From: Ypsolopha sequella
Lineage: Eukaryota; Arthropoda; Insecta; Lepidoptera; Ypsolophidae
Reading direction: 5' to 3'
DNA length: 64,000 bases
NCBI GenBank assembly: GCA_934047225.1
Contig: OW203992.1
Location: 5,445,501-5,509,500, forward strand
The position numbers and the translations under genes were made by a program. The notes under the pieces were generated by a model that was given only the letters and a program-made list of their open reading frames with translations, was not told where the DNA came from and did not search any database. Positions 32,405-43,031 of this stretch are shown here, one piece after another (the first letter of the stretch is position 1; each line of letters opens with the position of its first letter).

Positions 32405-32801
32405 GAGAATGTTTAAAATAAAAGTGTAGATATGCGTTTGAATAAAGAAGTCCGTATAATTGTGTGTACATAGTATTTGGTTTGCGTTTAACAAAATATT
32501 GGAAATTTTGTGAGAAGAAAGGTTGCATATGTAGTACATAATAAAATAAAATATATTCTGTGATAAAGACAACATGAATGTAAAAAACAAGATGAATATG
32601 AATAATGTAGAGTGTAAAATAGTTCCAGAAATCTTGCAGTAAAATTATTAACAATAAGTATAAATACAGCTTTTTTGGATTGACATAGCCTATAGCTTTT
32701 TTAAAATGACCTTTATATAACAATAGTAAAAGGAAAATTACGTGGTAAAATCGCGGTAAAATCGTGGTAAAATGACAGCTATTGATAAAAATATTTAGTA
32801 G

Positions 32802-33818
32802 TCAGATAACCTTTTCAAAATCATTTTCAGCACGGATTTTAATTATCTTACTGGTGTCTGTCTTACGCATCAGTACAGTTGAGTTTTTTATCCACGTATG
32901 CTTATACTCTTTGCTTTTCATTAAAGCACGTGCCTTGGCATAAAGGATTTTGTTTTTGAGAGTGAGGTGCTCGTTTATGTAGAATCGTCGGGTCGGAGGC
33001 GGGAGAGACAGTTGCTCGGTGGTGAGCTCACGGCGCACCCTCGCAGCAGCTAGAATATCGTCACGCAGGCGTCGCGTTGACAGCTGCACGATCACATTCC
33101 TGGGTCGTTCGCGCTGCATCCCGGGGGCTGAGCGGTGCACGCTTCGGATATTATCCACTGACACGCTCACCCCAATGAGGCCGCCAATGTTACGTACCAG
33201 TCCAATGAGGTCCTCCCCATTCGTCTCAGGGATGTTTTGGATCTCGACGTTACACATCCTAGAGTTTTGATCCAACGAGTCAAAGCTTTTTTGTATGTTA
33301 TTTAACTCTCTTTTCAGGTCCTCGTTTTCACTTTGCAGCACATTAAACCCATTCATTTTCGTTTCCAGGGTCTCGAGTCTATTTTCCCAGCCATCCAGGC
33401 GTTCAGAGAGTTTTTGGATATTGCTTTGGATGGGCTGAAGAATTTCATTTATATCCTTATTCCACTCTTCCCTGAGCAAGCAAAATTTTTTTTCTAAATA
33501 TTCAATTAATGCTTGTGTGTCAAGGTTAACCATAGAAACTGGTATATCCGACAGCACAGCGTCAAATTGACTTTTTTCGCCAATTGGTGGAGTAATAGCG
33601 ACATTGGCAGCATTATGTTGATGTTTGTCGATAGGACTTTTCCTCTGTTTACACGAATGGCACTTCCATTTAAGTTTGTTCATGGGAAGTATTTTATTAT
33701 ACTCTGCTTCCGTTAAACCACCACAAGAGAAATGGTGTACGTGGCGGCATCCATGGCATTTAAGTGAGTCTTTTGCAGTCGTTGGCAAGGAACAGGTAAA
33801 GCAGTTGTTGGCGCTCAT
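32802..33818 (-). CDS. LINE ORF1 protein: PHD finger, coiled coil, C-terminal domain
   Basis: 338 residues from an ATG at 33818. Residues 1-57 form a PHD-type zinc motif (CFTC...CHGC...HHFSC...CHSC). Residues about 100-190 form a coiled coil (NIQKLSERLDGWENRLETLE). The C-terminal ~150 residues contain CNVEIQNIPETNGEDLI, RPRNVIVQLSTRRLRDDI, RFYINEHLTLKNKILY and HTWIKNSTVLMRK, the ORF1 RNA-binding/transposase-22-like region. The same architecture is found in 21327-22241, with modest similarity. It lies in cis upstream of the intact ORF2. Confidence 0.92.
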   Translation of the reverse strand: MSANNCFTCSLPTTAKDSLKCHGCRHVHHFSCGGLTEAEYNKILPMNKLKWKCHSCKQRKSPIDKHQHNAANVAITPPIGEKSQFDAVLSDIPVSMVNLDTQALIEYLEKKFCLLREEWNKDINEILQPIQSNIQKLSERLDGWENRLETLETKMNGFNVLQSENEDLKRELNNIQKSFDSLDQNSRMCNVEIQNIPETNGEDLIGLVRNIGGLIGVSVSVDNIRSVHRSAPGMQRERPRNVIVQLSTRRLRDDILAAARVRRELTTEQLSLPPPTRRFYINEHLTLKNKILYAKARALMKSKEYKHTWIKNSTVLMRKTDTSKIIKIRAENDFEKVI

Positions 33819-33930
33819 TATTTTGTGATGTTGATGTAGATTGTAAACAAACGGACTAGTAGCGTCCTCTTCCGCAAGCAGAGCGAAATAACTCCTTTAT
33901 AGCAGAGTGCGCTTGCGTCCTCGTAGTATC

Positions 33931-34650
33931 AAATGTTATGCCTGCTAGGTTTAGAGCTGGTTCGGAGTATGATTTATAGATGGCGCTGTTTTCAGTAGAA
34001 AAACAAAATACCAGTCTTCAGGCTGTTTCATACAGAGTGTAGCACTGTATATACAAGTAAAAATCACTCCTACAGTTTCTCACTAAAAAACACGAATAAA
34101 CTGACAAATTTGTCACAATTTGTCTTTTGTTTTTGAAAGAGGGTATCGTCCAATTCAAATCAATCAATATTGATTTGTTTCAAATCACTAAAATACACAA
34201 TGATACAAGATGATAACGCTCGCGTAGAGACTATACATCGCACTGTGAATTATGAAAATTAAATCACTGTATATTAGTTACATTAATCACTGGTTTTGAA
34301 TTATTCTTTATGGAGCACAGTAAAGAAAGATGTTCACAACTCGGGCGCCCTCTGCCCTTTTTTCTGCCCTGATAAGCTCGCCTCTGTACACTAATTTTAA
34401 TGTTTACGTGTGTAATTAAATATTTTGTGTACATTACAGAATAAGAATAAGAATTTGTTCAGACAGATCATGATATGCCCAATTCCACGATGTGCCGACA
34501 ACATAATAATACAGACACCTACAATCTACATATTCTTAAAATAAAAAATAACAGATAAATGATATGTAGCTAAAAATAAACGATCTCTTAGATAATCCAC
34601 GAACTGGATTATGTCCATACGTAAAAACAAAAATATGAAGCTTGAATCTG
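33931..34650. other. Gene-free interval with a LINE 3' tail
   Basis: AT-rich. A fragment at about 34439-34600 starts with AGAATAAGAATAAGAATTTG and looks like the minus-strand 3' end of another LINE with an (ATTCTT)n tail. No gene. Confidence 0.45.
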
Positions 34651-34812
34651 GTGCTCTACCGCGTAATTCTCATTTGTATCAACTTCAAGCAAATGCATGC
34701 GAAATTCAACGCGTGCAAAAGAGATGGCATGTCAGGCGGGTGTCGTCGCACGCACGTCAAATTTCAATGTCAAGTTGATGTTGATGAAAATCAGAATTAC
34801 GCGGTAGACCCG
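34651..34812 (-). mobile_element. 162-bp CWG-MITE, copy 3
   Basis: Opposite orientation to copy 1. CTG at 34648-34650 and 34813-34815. Confidence 0.9.
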
Positions 34813-35919
34813 CTGGTTATTTTTAAAATGACCGCCTCCACTCGTAGCACAGTGTTTAATCGCGCGCGACGCAACTTAGTTGAATCACAAGTGCGAGGAG
34901 AGTGACACGATGGTTTTGCGATTAAACAGTATGTCACGCTCCTCGCATTAAACTACTATACTATACTACTAAACATAAAAATTACACGATGTACTTCAAT
35001 GTGTTTTCACTGCTGTACAGAGTGCCCAAACTAAGGCTTTAAATATTCAACAAACTGTAAGAATAACAAAAGTTATGGCTTGAACTTGATTTTCAAAATA
35101 ACCTCTAATAGTCTTGCTTGAGTCATGCATGATGGTACAGTTTTAAGCGCAAGTGAAGTCGAAGGCAAAGGCTAGTTATTAATAAAACATTGAAGCCATT
35201 GGACTCCCTAGTAAAATGTCATGTCATATCCAAAAGTAACGATTTGTCTCAGTAATTACAGCAAATGTGTTAACTAGAGTCGAAATGGGCCGGTGTCACG
35301 TGATGGCTTAATCCAGGTGAAGCCGGTTAACCGCTAGTTTGAACCCTCTTAACCAGTGGTTCCTAATCTTAATCATAGTTAAATCAAAAACTGAGCGCTT
35401 GCTAACAGAGTCTTTGTAATTAATTATTATATATTTCGTTTCTGGGTGGTGAAGAAATAAATTAATAAAAACCGGTCAAGTGCAAGTCAGGCCTCGCTCT
35501 TTTAGGGTTCCGTACATATGACCAATTATTTCAAACTAGATATTTATTTAATTTCAGGTAATGGTCTAATTATGTAAGACATAAAACTGGAAAATTAAGT
35601 TGGTCGAGTGTTCGGCGACGTTAACCTAAAACTACATTATAAATCGGCGTTTTTAGTATTTTTTGTTTAAAATACAACATATAGTACATACATTTACATA
35701 ATACACAGAAATTTTAAATTCGTAACTGCTTTGGCCTTTGAGATAGACCCCGTAACAAAAATGCGAAACGGTTAAAAAGCAAAAAAATTGGCTGGATTTT
35801 TTTTTTATCGAGAAGTGTATATAAGGTCTTTCAATTTCACCTCCTGAATTACTTTCAGTTTAAATTGAAAGACCTTATATATATGTACCTATATACATTG
35901 CTTATAACTCTTACAAGTG
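34813..35919. other. Gene-free interval with two hairpins
   Basis: Inverted pairs GTGTTTAATCGC/GCGATTAAAC and TGCGAGGAGAGTGACA/TGTCACGCTCCTCGCA lie at 34850-34950. A clean stem TATATAAGGTCTTTCAATTT with its complement lies at 35818-35837 and 35862-35881. No coding region. Confidence 0.5.
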
Positions 35920-35949
35920 ATGATTTAATAAAAGATCAATAGACCATAT

Positions 35950-36321
35950 TATATTTTTTCGATTTAAGGTGAGTCCTTATTTCTTCCAAAGAACCCTCGA
36001 AAGTCTGGTGCTGTTCATGTTCTAGGGTCCATCCTTAAAGGACGCATTTTCCAAAGAGAAACAAGTATAAATAATAAAAAAACTTAACTAATCTCGACAC
36101 TCCTGTATGAGGCTATAGTTTATTCCCTAGGGACAAACAAGGCGGCAGTTCCTAAGGGATATGTAGAAGGTAATCTCTAGGAACTACACATACGATTCTG
36201 ATATCTTTCAGTCATAGGAAGCTACATTATCTCTGAGTGCTATAGGCTATAGTAGGTTCCCTGATGAGGATGGGAGCTACATAAAAACTTAGCAAACGCG
36301 GGCGAAGCCACGGGTAAAATC
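35950..36321 (+). mobile_element. Helitron 3'-terminal fragment
   Basis: Ends with the hairpin GCGGGCGAAGCCACGGGT, then AAAATCTAG and a T, the CTRR terminus of lepidopteran Helitrons. The upstream part (GGCTATAGTTTATTCCCTAG and so on) is the usual sub-terminal region. The 5' border was not found. Confidence 0.65.
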
Positions 36322-36356
36322 TAGTAGCTAAGAACACTCTCGATCAGCACCCGTAG

Positions 36357-36472
36357 AAGGATGATGCGCGACTTCATTTGTCACGCGTTTTATCGCACGC
36401 AATCGACTCAAGACCTATCATAGCGCTTGTTTTGGTTGATGTGCACGATAAAACGCATGATAAACGAAGTCA
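36357..36472. mobile_element. Short inverted-repeat element
   Basis: GATGCGCGACTTCATTTGTC followed by ACGCGTTTTATCG, facing CGATAAAACGCATGATAAAC and GAAGTCACGCGTCA: imperfect 35-bp arms around a ~45-bp centre. Unclassified. Confidence 0.5.
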
Positions 36473-36513
36473 CGCGTCAACGTGCAAAGGGACTGGTGAC
36501 CTTTAATAGTAGT

Positions 36514-36890
36514 TTATGCTACTAGGGCGAAAAGGAATAAATTACGAGGACGATTTAAAACACGAGCGTAGCGAGTGTTTTAAACGTAACCGAGTAATTT
36601 ATTGCTTTTACGCCCGTGTATCATACTACGTTTTTCAATGCATAGTGTGAGGAAATGAAAATAAATATAATCTTAATTATAATTGGCTCAAAAGGACTGT
36701 ATCCAGAGCCGTTAAACACTAGAAAAAAAAAGTATAACATCTATGGTACACAGGAAAGGCTGCAGGTTAGCCAACCATTGTAAATAAATGAAAAAAAATA
36801 ATAATAATAAAGCCCTAGGGCAAAATAATCGACTTTTTGTTCGGTTTTGATGCATAAAAAGTGGGCCTTTACGAGCACATGCATTGAAAA
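36514..36890 (+). repeat. Composite hairpin repeat D, copy 2
   Basis: Colinear with 27318-27708, including the GAGCGTAGCGAG palindrome centre and the terminal GCACATGCATTGAAAA. Confidence 0.75.
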
Positions 36891-36982
36891 AAAAAATTAA
36901 AGTTTCGGTTCATCCGTCAGGGCGCTACGATGCCACAGACAGATACACAGACACAATATACACATGTCAAACTTACAAGAAC

Positions 36983-37172
36983 CAGTGTTGCCGATTTAGC
37001 GACAAATTTAGTCGATTTAGCGACTTGATAAAACAGACGTTTCATACATTTTAGCGACTTTTTTCATACTGATATTCCATACATTTGGCGACATTTTGAT
37101 AAAATTTTAGTTAATGTGGTGAATTTTATATAAAAATCTAGCGACAAGAAAAAAAATTAAACGGTAACACTG
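36983..37172. mobile_element. hAT-type MITE
   Basis: Ends CAGTGTTGCCG and, inverted, CAGTGTTACCG. Flanked by ACAAGAAC and ATAAGAAC, an 8-bp duplication with one mismatch. 190 bp, non-coding, contains repeats of TTTAGCGAC. Confidence 0.7.
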
Positions 37173-38071
37173 ATAAGAACCCTCTGTTTATTTCGGGTGA
37201 AACAACCATGACCGCGATAAGTGGTCGACTATCGTAAGTGGACCTGAGAAAATTACTAAATATGTAAACTAAACCAAGATTGAAACGTATAATACTCGTA
37301 TGATTCCTGGAGAACCCTTAAAAAAGTTTGAGAACCATCGCGTAATCGCTAGAGTGGAATGCACTATTTGTATGTATTTTTAATTGGCCAGGCTTTAGGC
37401 TGAGTAATGGTTCGTTCAAAATTATGAAGCTATGTAAGAGATTCGTTTTGGTGATATTTGCCATTTAGATAAGGGTTTTTGAAAGTCGATACGATAAGTT
37501 AAATTTTTAAAGGGAGTTTTATAACAAAAAACAGAGTCAGATTCGCGCACAAAGGGTTCCGCACCGCCACACAATACGGGTACGGAACCCTAAAAACATT
37601 ATGGTAGATAAAAACAGGATTGTAAATGCCAAAACAACATCAAGGCGACAACAACAAGGCGCTAAAATGGTACCCCCTGACAATTGATAATTAATTCGGC
37701 ACTCTCTGAATACGGAACCTCTAATTTTTTTTAATTATGAACTTTGTTGTATTTTTGCATTACGTTTATTATTTTATTTGTTATACTATGTAAGTTTGTA
37801 AATTTAAGTCGGCCAAACTTTTATTCTCCATTTTAGTCATATTTCGCTGTATTATATTTAGTTCAATTGTTTTTTCTTGACATTAAATTTTTTTTAAAAT
37901 ATATCTAGAAAACAAGAGGAAAAAAATAAAAAAACATGGTAATATGTGATTGATTACGTAAAGATTACAAAAAAATATGGCGGTTAAGATATTGGGGTCC
38001 CACATTCGAAGGGTGCTGAATTTTTAGCCAGACGCTTACCATTTTAGCGGCTTGTTTTGCTAGAAGACCTG
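37173..38071. other. Gene-free interval
   Basis: Only fragments of the GAGTCGGACTCGCGC repeat (37530-37592) were recognised. AT-rich. Confidence 0.5.
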
Positions 38072-38233
38072 GGGCTCTACCGCGTAATTCTCATTTGTAT
38101 CAACTTCAAGCAAATGCATGCGAAATTCAACGCGTGCAAAAGAGATGGCATGTTAGGCGGGCGTCGTCGCACGCACGACAAATTTCAATCTCAAGTTGAT
38201 GTTGATGAAAATGAGAATTACGTGGTAGACCCA
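38072..38233 (-). mobile_element. 162-bp CWG-MITE, copy 4
   Basis: CTG at 38069-38071 and 38234-38236. Confidence 0.9.
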
Positions 38234-38248
38234 CTGCATTTGTAGTCG

Positions 38249-38921
38249 ATAATAGTAGTTTATGCTACAAGGGCGAAAAGGAATAAATTACGGGGACGTA
38301 ACCGAGTAATTTATTGCTCTTACGCCCGTGTATCATACTACGTTTTTCAATGCATAGTCTCTCAACCGACTTAGAGCGCAGGTTAGGCGCTGTAAAGAGA
38401 CCCTCAGCAGATGGGGCATGATAAGCGAAGCGCATCCCACACCCAGTGCGAGTGCGGTGCTGACCGGTGCTCCTTCACAGAACATGTCTCATTTGCTCTC
38501 GTGCCCAGCGTGCCCAAACACCTGCACGTGGGATGACCTATGGAAGGCCTCGGCAAGTGCTGTAGATGTGGCTGCGTACTGGTCCAGGATCTTGTAAAGG
38601 AACCATCGACACGAAAAGAAGAAGTATGCATAGTGTGAGGAAATAAAACAAATATAATCAAAGAAAACAATTTAGTTATTAAAGTTGAAAGTTACATTGT
38701 TACAATTTTGCAAGTTAATGATTGGCTAAAAAGGACTGTATCCACAGCCGTTAAACAGTGGAAAGAAAAGTATAACATTTATGGTGCACAGGAAAGGTTG
38801 CAGGTTAGCCAACTTCTCGGAAATAAATAAAAAAAAAAAAACCCTAGGGCAAAATAATCGACTTTCTGTTCGGTTTTGATGCATAAAAAGTGGGCCTTTA
38901 CGAGCACTTGCATTGAAAAAT
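38249..38921 (+). repeat. Composite hairpin repeat D, copy 3, with inserted LINE end
   Basis: The central palindrome has lost its GAGCGTAGCGAG core. The second part is split by 267 bp at 38359-38625 (see that entry) and resumes at 38635 with GTGAGGAAAT. Confidence 0.75.
38359..38625 (+). pseudogene. Truncated LINE C-terminus with 9-bp target duplication
   Basis: Plus-strand frame MSHLLSCPACPNTCTWDDLW then AVDVAAYWSRIL and a stop: the Cys-rich tail end of a LINE ORF2. The upstream part (about 38400-38460) is frameshifted, with HTQCECG in another frame. The tail ends in GAAAAGAAGAAGT. ATGCATAGT flanks both sides (38350-38358 and 38626-38634), proving retroinsertion into repeat D. Confidence 0.8.
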
Positions 38922-38999
38922 AAATAAAACCACAATTTTCGATTTTGAATCAAAGGAATGCGCAGTAGGTGTCGCGGTCAAGACTCTTTATTGAATGAC

Positions 39000-39728
39000 T
39001 GATTGAATAAACGATATATGCGTGGAGCCTTAGTTTCATTTATTTAATTATAGATGGCAGCACAGTTACAAAGATAATAAATACATTTTAATAACAAAAA
39101 TGCATATAATTAAGTTAGGACTGTAAATTCAAAATAGGTACATAGAAAATATATATAAAAATTAAATGCGTCGCCTACAGCATCTATATTGTTGTTATTT
39201 GCCATACTATTTTTAGGGTTCCATACTCGTATTGTGGGACCCCTTTGTGCGTGAGTCCGACTCGCACTTGCCCAAATTATTATTTTTATTCTGTAATCGC
39301 ATCAGGTTTTCCGAAAAACTTGAAAGTTGTATTTCCAATGTCCACTCGAGCGTAGAATGATTAGACACCTCGCTTGTTCTCTCGTGGTCGTTTTTTATCG
39401 TGGTCGTATTTATTGAATTTAACAGAAAAAATCATATTTAATTTACCAGACGAAATTTAAAAAATGTGAAACGGCCCAAATGTATTTTATAACGTTTGTG
39501 ATTGTCTTGAATTGTGGTTGAGACAAAATTCGACAGTTAAGTTATTGAAATGACTAAAACCCCAATACCTTTTTTAGATTTTGGGCCTACTTTAGATAGA
39601 TTTGTTTCTTAGACCATAAGTTATTTTTGATATTCGCTGCGGCGGAAGTGTAGATACATTCTCTGTGATAGTAAATATATATTTTATTTATTTATCATTG
39701 AAATATTATTCAATAAATCAATTTAACA
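39000..39728. other. Gene-free interval
   Basis: AT-rich. Contains a GAGTCCGACTCGCACTTG repeat fragment (39215-39275). No gene recognised. Confidence 0.5.
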
Positions 39729-39911
39729 GTGACTGTCGTTTTAGATTATTTTGCTCGGTGCCCTCTTAACTTCACCAGGTTGTACGTCAAAACAACAAGA
39801 GATGATGAAATCTTTACGTATGAGGATGACTATTATGTTTACAATAATTTTCTGAGGGAGTTTCCCGATATACTTGGTGTTAATTTGATAGGCTTTTTCC
39901 TTCAAACAGGT
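39729..39911 (+). CDS. Short protein-like open segment, unknown
   Basis: About 60 codons with unusual acidic/aromatic content for this AT-rich DNA: LDYFARCPLNFTRLY, TRDDEIFTYEDDYYVY and FLREFPDILGVNLIGFF. It is preceded by ATTTAACAG, a possible acceptor, and ends near CTTCAAACAG|GTTG, where a TA-type MITE remnant begins. It might be a stranded exon. There is no family match and no start codon that decides the reading. Confidence 0.2.
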
Positions 39912-40075
39912 TGTTCTAACCATGGATATGAACAATTTTTACTATGGGGCCAACCCCGAAATCGTGAAAAAAATATCATATGTTCCATAGAAAAGTTAAA
40001 TACCTACTAGACCAAAATGTATAAGATTTATTTTTTGTGATTTTAATGTTGGCGCCATAGTAAAAGTTATTCATA
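39912..40075. mobile_element. TA-type MITE fragment
   Basis: Shares TTCCATAGAAAAGTTAAATA and CATAGTAAAAGTT.TTCATAT with 23936-24179. Ends are eroded. Confidence 0.5.
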
Positions 40076-40126
40076 TTGATGGGTAGAACGGTTATCATCT
40101 TAACACCTTATCATTTTACTTTTAGA

Positions 40127-40540
40127 GTAAACTGCAAAAAGCATGCTAAGTAATTTGCAGTAAGCATGCTAAGTAAACTGCAGTAAGCATGCTAAATAAA
40201 CTGCAAAATGCATGCTAAGTAAACTGCAGTAAGCATGCTAAGTAAACTGCAGTAAGCATGCTAAGTAAACTGCAAAAAGCATGCTAAGTACATTGCAGTA
40301 AGCATGCTAAGTAAACTGCAAAAAGCATGCTAAGTACACTGCAGTAAGCATGCTAAGTAAACTGCAGTAAGCATGCTAAGTAAACTGCAAAAAGCATGCT
40401 AAGTACACTGCAGTAAGCATGCTAAGTAAACTGCAGTAAGCATGCTAAGTAAACTGCAAAAAGCATGCTAAGTACACTGCATTAAGCATGCTAAGTAAAC
40501 TGCAAAAAGCATGCTAAGTACACTGCATTAAGCATGCTAA
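40127..40540 (+). repeat. 23-bp satellite, 18 units
   Basis: Eighteen units of exactly 23 bp, consensus GTAAACTGCAGTAAGCATGC+TAA, each containing the palindrome AGCATGCT. Three variants (CTGCAAAAAGC, CTGCAGTAAGC after GTAAA, and CTGCAGTAAGC or CTGCATTAAGC after GTACA) recur in ordered groups of two or three units, giving a nascent 46/69-bp higher-order pattern. Confidence 0.95.
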
Positions 40541-40617
40541 GTAAGAAGACACTATTATGTGGTATTATAATCGTCGCGCACGTATTTTTGAATCGGTGTT
40601 AGAGGCGTTACTGTCAG

Positions 40618-41000
40618 CTTAAGAGGCTATGCGAATTTTATTTTTGTCACTGTCACTCCAAGCAAAAATACGCTCAGTGCGACAGGGGCAGATTCAGGGC
40701 GAAAGCGAAAAATGTTAGTTTTATAATTTTTATAAAAAAACTAAAATAGCTAGCAAAATTTCAAATATCAAATCTCTAGATATTGTTGAAACACGCCTAA
40801 TAAAATATGTTTGAGTTCTGTATATGGTTCCTATTCGTCAAACGAGGAGAAAAAGTGTATTTGAAGACCTCTTTTCAACAATTATTTCTATCGAGGAAAA
40901 TTTATCCAAACATGTTTTCCAATTTCTAAACCCTAGATTATATAGTCAAAATACATATACCAGAAATGTATTAACATTTTCCGTGTATTTCACTTGCATA
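40618..41000 (+). repeat. Family E, copy 3 (inverted relative to copies 1, 2, 4)
   Basis: Starts GCTTAAGAGGCTATGCGAAT and ends near TTTTCCGTGTATTTCACTTG. The open frame MVPIRQTRRKSVFEDL is seen here, but differences from copy 2 are mostly replacing, so I do not call a gene. Confidence 0.6.
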
Positions 41001-41169
41001 AACAACTTTTTTAACTTTGATAAAATAGTATATTGTTTTTGGAATCTTTTTAAACGCGATTGGAGAGATTCGGGTCGATACAAATACTGACGTAAATGAA
41101 CAGGTATCCTTAATTTAAACCGCATAATCTGCTGATGATCATACTGAACGACTTTCCCAAAGGAACATA

Positions 41170-41554
41170 CAGTGAGCGTTTTTCCTTGTGGCAAATTTAG
41201 TGTTCAAAAAGATTCCTAGATGGCACTGTCATATACCTTAGTAACATAATCAAAGACAAAATTTGCACAGATTCCAAACAAACTAAAAACCACTTTGACA
41301 GTGATTGCTACGAAACATCTTTTATCTATGGTGACATGGACAGTGACATCTGGAGGAAAGATAAGAACTAAAAAAAAAAACAACGAGAAAAACGCTCATT
41401 GTGTCGATTCGGTGTAACACAACGAACTAAATAAACAGGACTATAATCTTATTTTAAGCGTTGTCTGTGTCTTTTTGATACAGAAAGTGAAAGACAGAAT
41501 GCTTACATTAAGTTAAGTCCTGTCAAATAAGTTAAATCGTGTAACACCGAATCA
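41170..41554. mobile_element. Two adjoining inverted-repeat elements
   Basis: The first (about 41170-41402) has ends CAGTGAGCGTTTTTCC and GAGAAAAACGCTCATTGTG. The second (about 41403-41554) has GATTCGGTGTAACAC and, inverted, GATTCGGTGTTACAC with partly conserved arms to CAGGACT. Both are non-coding and unclassified. Confidence 0.45.
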
Positions 41555-41919
41555 CCATTGTCATAACATAATATGTCATATTGCATAATATAACAAAAAT
41601 GATTCTCCTCACCATAACTTACATATGCATGGGCATGCAAACTTAGGGTTCCGTACCCGATGGGTGCCAAACGGGACCCTATTATACTAAGCCTATGTTG
41701 TCTGTCCGTCCGTCCGTATGTCAGGCTCACAGGGGTCTACCAGTAGCCAGTTAAAATTTTCACAGATTTCGTGTTTTATTTAATAATAAGTTTTATTTTG
41801 ACGGGTATTCGAAATGAAAAAAGTGCACCACTTTGATCTATGATTTTTTAACTTTTATACAGTAGTTACTACCAATAGAGTATGGTTTCATTTACAGATA
41901 GGGTCATATTACCAAACAG

Positions 41920-42081
41920 GAGCTCTACCGCGTAATTCTCATTTGTATCAACTTCAAGCAAATGCATGCGAAATTCAACGCGTGCAAAAGAGATGGCATG
42001 TTAGGCGGGCGTCGTCGCACACACGACAAATTTCAATCTCAAGTTGATGTTGATGAAAATGAGAATTACGCGGTAGACCCG
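41920..42081 (-). mobile_element. 162-bp CWG-MITE, copy 5
   Basis: CAG at 41917-41919 and 42082-42084. Confidence 0.9.
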
Positions 42082-42300
42082 CAGTTAAGTTTTACGATTT
42101 CTTGACAACCTCCGGCCATTTTTTGTAAAAAGGAAAAAAGACACATTTTATCGATCACATCCGTTTATTTAACATTATCTTATCAGTAACAGGTGAACAA
42201 ACATCTTCAAAATTATCAATATGACGTAAAAATGATAATTATTAGCTGAACTTACGCAAATGGATAATTACAAAAACAAACATATCGTCACGCTAATAAT

Positions 42301-42485
42301 TATTCCCGAGGGATGTCAGAGGCGTTTGCTAGAGTGAACTGTCAATAGAACAGTCGACACTGAAACGCCCTTTTTTCCCAGACGACTTTTACGTTCCAAG
42401 CGAAAGGCACAAATACAAGCTTTTTAGGGCATACAGGTTTACCTCAAATTTTTCCTTTACCGTTCAGCAAGTGGTAGTTACAAAT
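42301..42485 (-). mobile_element. SINE fragment (body, no tRNA head)
   Basis: Contains TTCCAAGCGAAAGGCACAAA and CCTTTACCGTTCAGCAAGTG, which match the body of the tRNA-headed SINE at 63331-63655 and a common lepidopteran SINE. The tRNA-like part is missing. Confidence 0.55.
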
Positions 42486-42529
42486 TAGGAAAAATATTAA
42501 AATAACAAACAATGTTATTCATCTTTAAT

Positions 42530-42763
42530 AAAAACTCACTTGTACACTATTTCACACATTTAATTAATAGTAATACACCCAACCGGTTCGAATAATTTAT
42601 TCATTTTCAAAAATAATATTGGTTTTTACAGCACGTAGTTGCAGTAGTTCGGAAATAAATAAATCAAACCCCTTGAAAATTAATTAATTATTCGAAACCG
42701 GTTGGGTGTATAACTATTAATTAAATGTGTGAAATAGTGTACAAGTGAGTTTTATTAAAGATG
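42530..42763. mobile_element. Palindromic MITE with 78-bp TIRs
   Basis: CATCTTTAATAAAAACTCAC at the left and its reverse complement at the right. The arms continue through ACACCCAACCGGTTCGAATA. The minus strand of the right arm supplies AATAAA (42751-42756), downstream of the 43032-43415 gene, a possible poly(A) signal. Confidence 0.75.
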
Positions 42764-43031
42764 CTTTCCAAGTTTCACCAAGTGCCGACAATCGCAAGTA
42801 TAAATTATAAACAATGTTATTAACAAATGAATATATTAGGTAATAATTTGCAATATTCCGCTAAAGGGTACTCTTACCGTGATATTCAATTCATTAAAAT
42901 ATTATCACTTATCATAGTAAAGCTTTCACACTTTTCCATGACCACAGACATCCGCCATGGAAAAGCTCAGAGTTTAGAAAACTCCTGGAAATCTTGAAAA
43001 TTAAAGTTCCACATTTTCACTGGACACTGTT

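Larger units (their letters stand above)
28963..33930 (-). mobile_element. Full-length two-ORF LINE, apparently intact
   Basis: Minus strand, in order: a GC-richer leader (upstream of 33818), ORF1 (33818-32802), a 397-nt spacer, ORF2 (32404-29483), a ~500-nt 3' UTR and a (TTTC)n tail, seen on plus as AAGA repeats at 28963-28985. Both ORFs are open. The exact 5' end is uncertain; no clear target duplication was found. It is the best candidate for a recently active element here. Confidence 0.88.

Noticed and set aside
40824..40992. Conserved frame MVPIRQTRRKSVFEDL shared by family E copies
   Set aside because: Copy 1 has an internal stop, copy 4 an indel, and differences between copies 2 and 3 are mostly amino-acid changing, as expected of neutral non-coding repeats.
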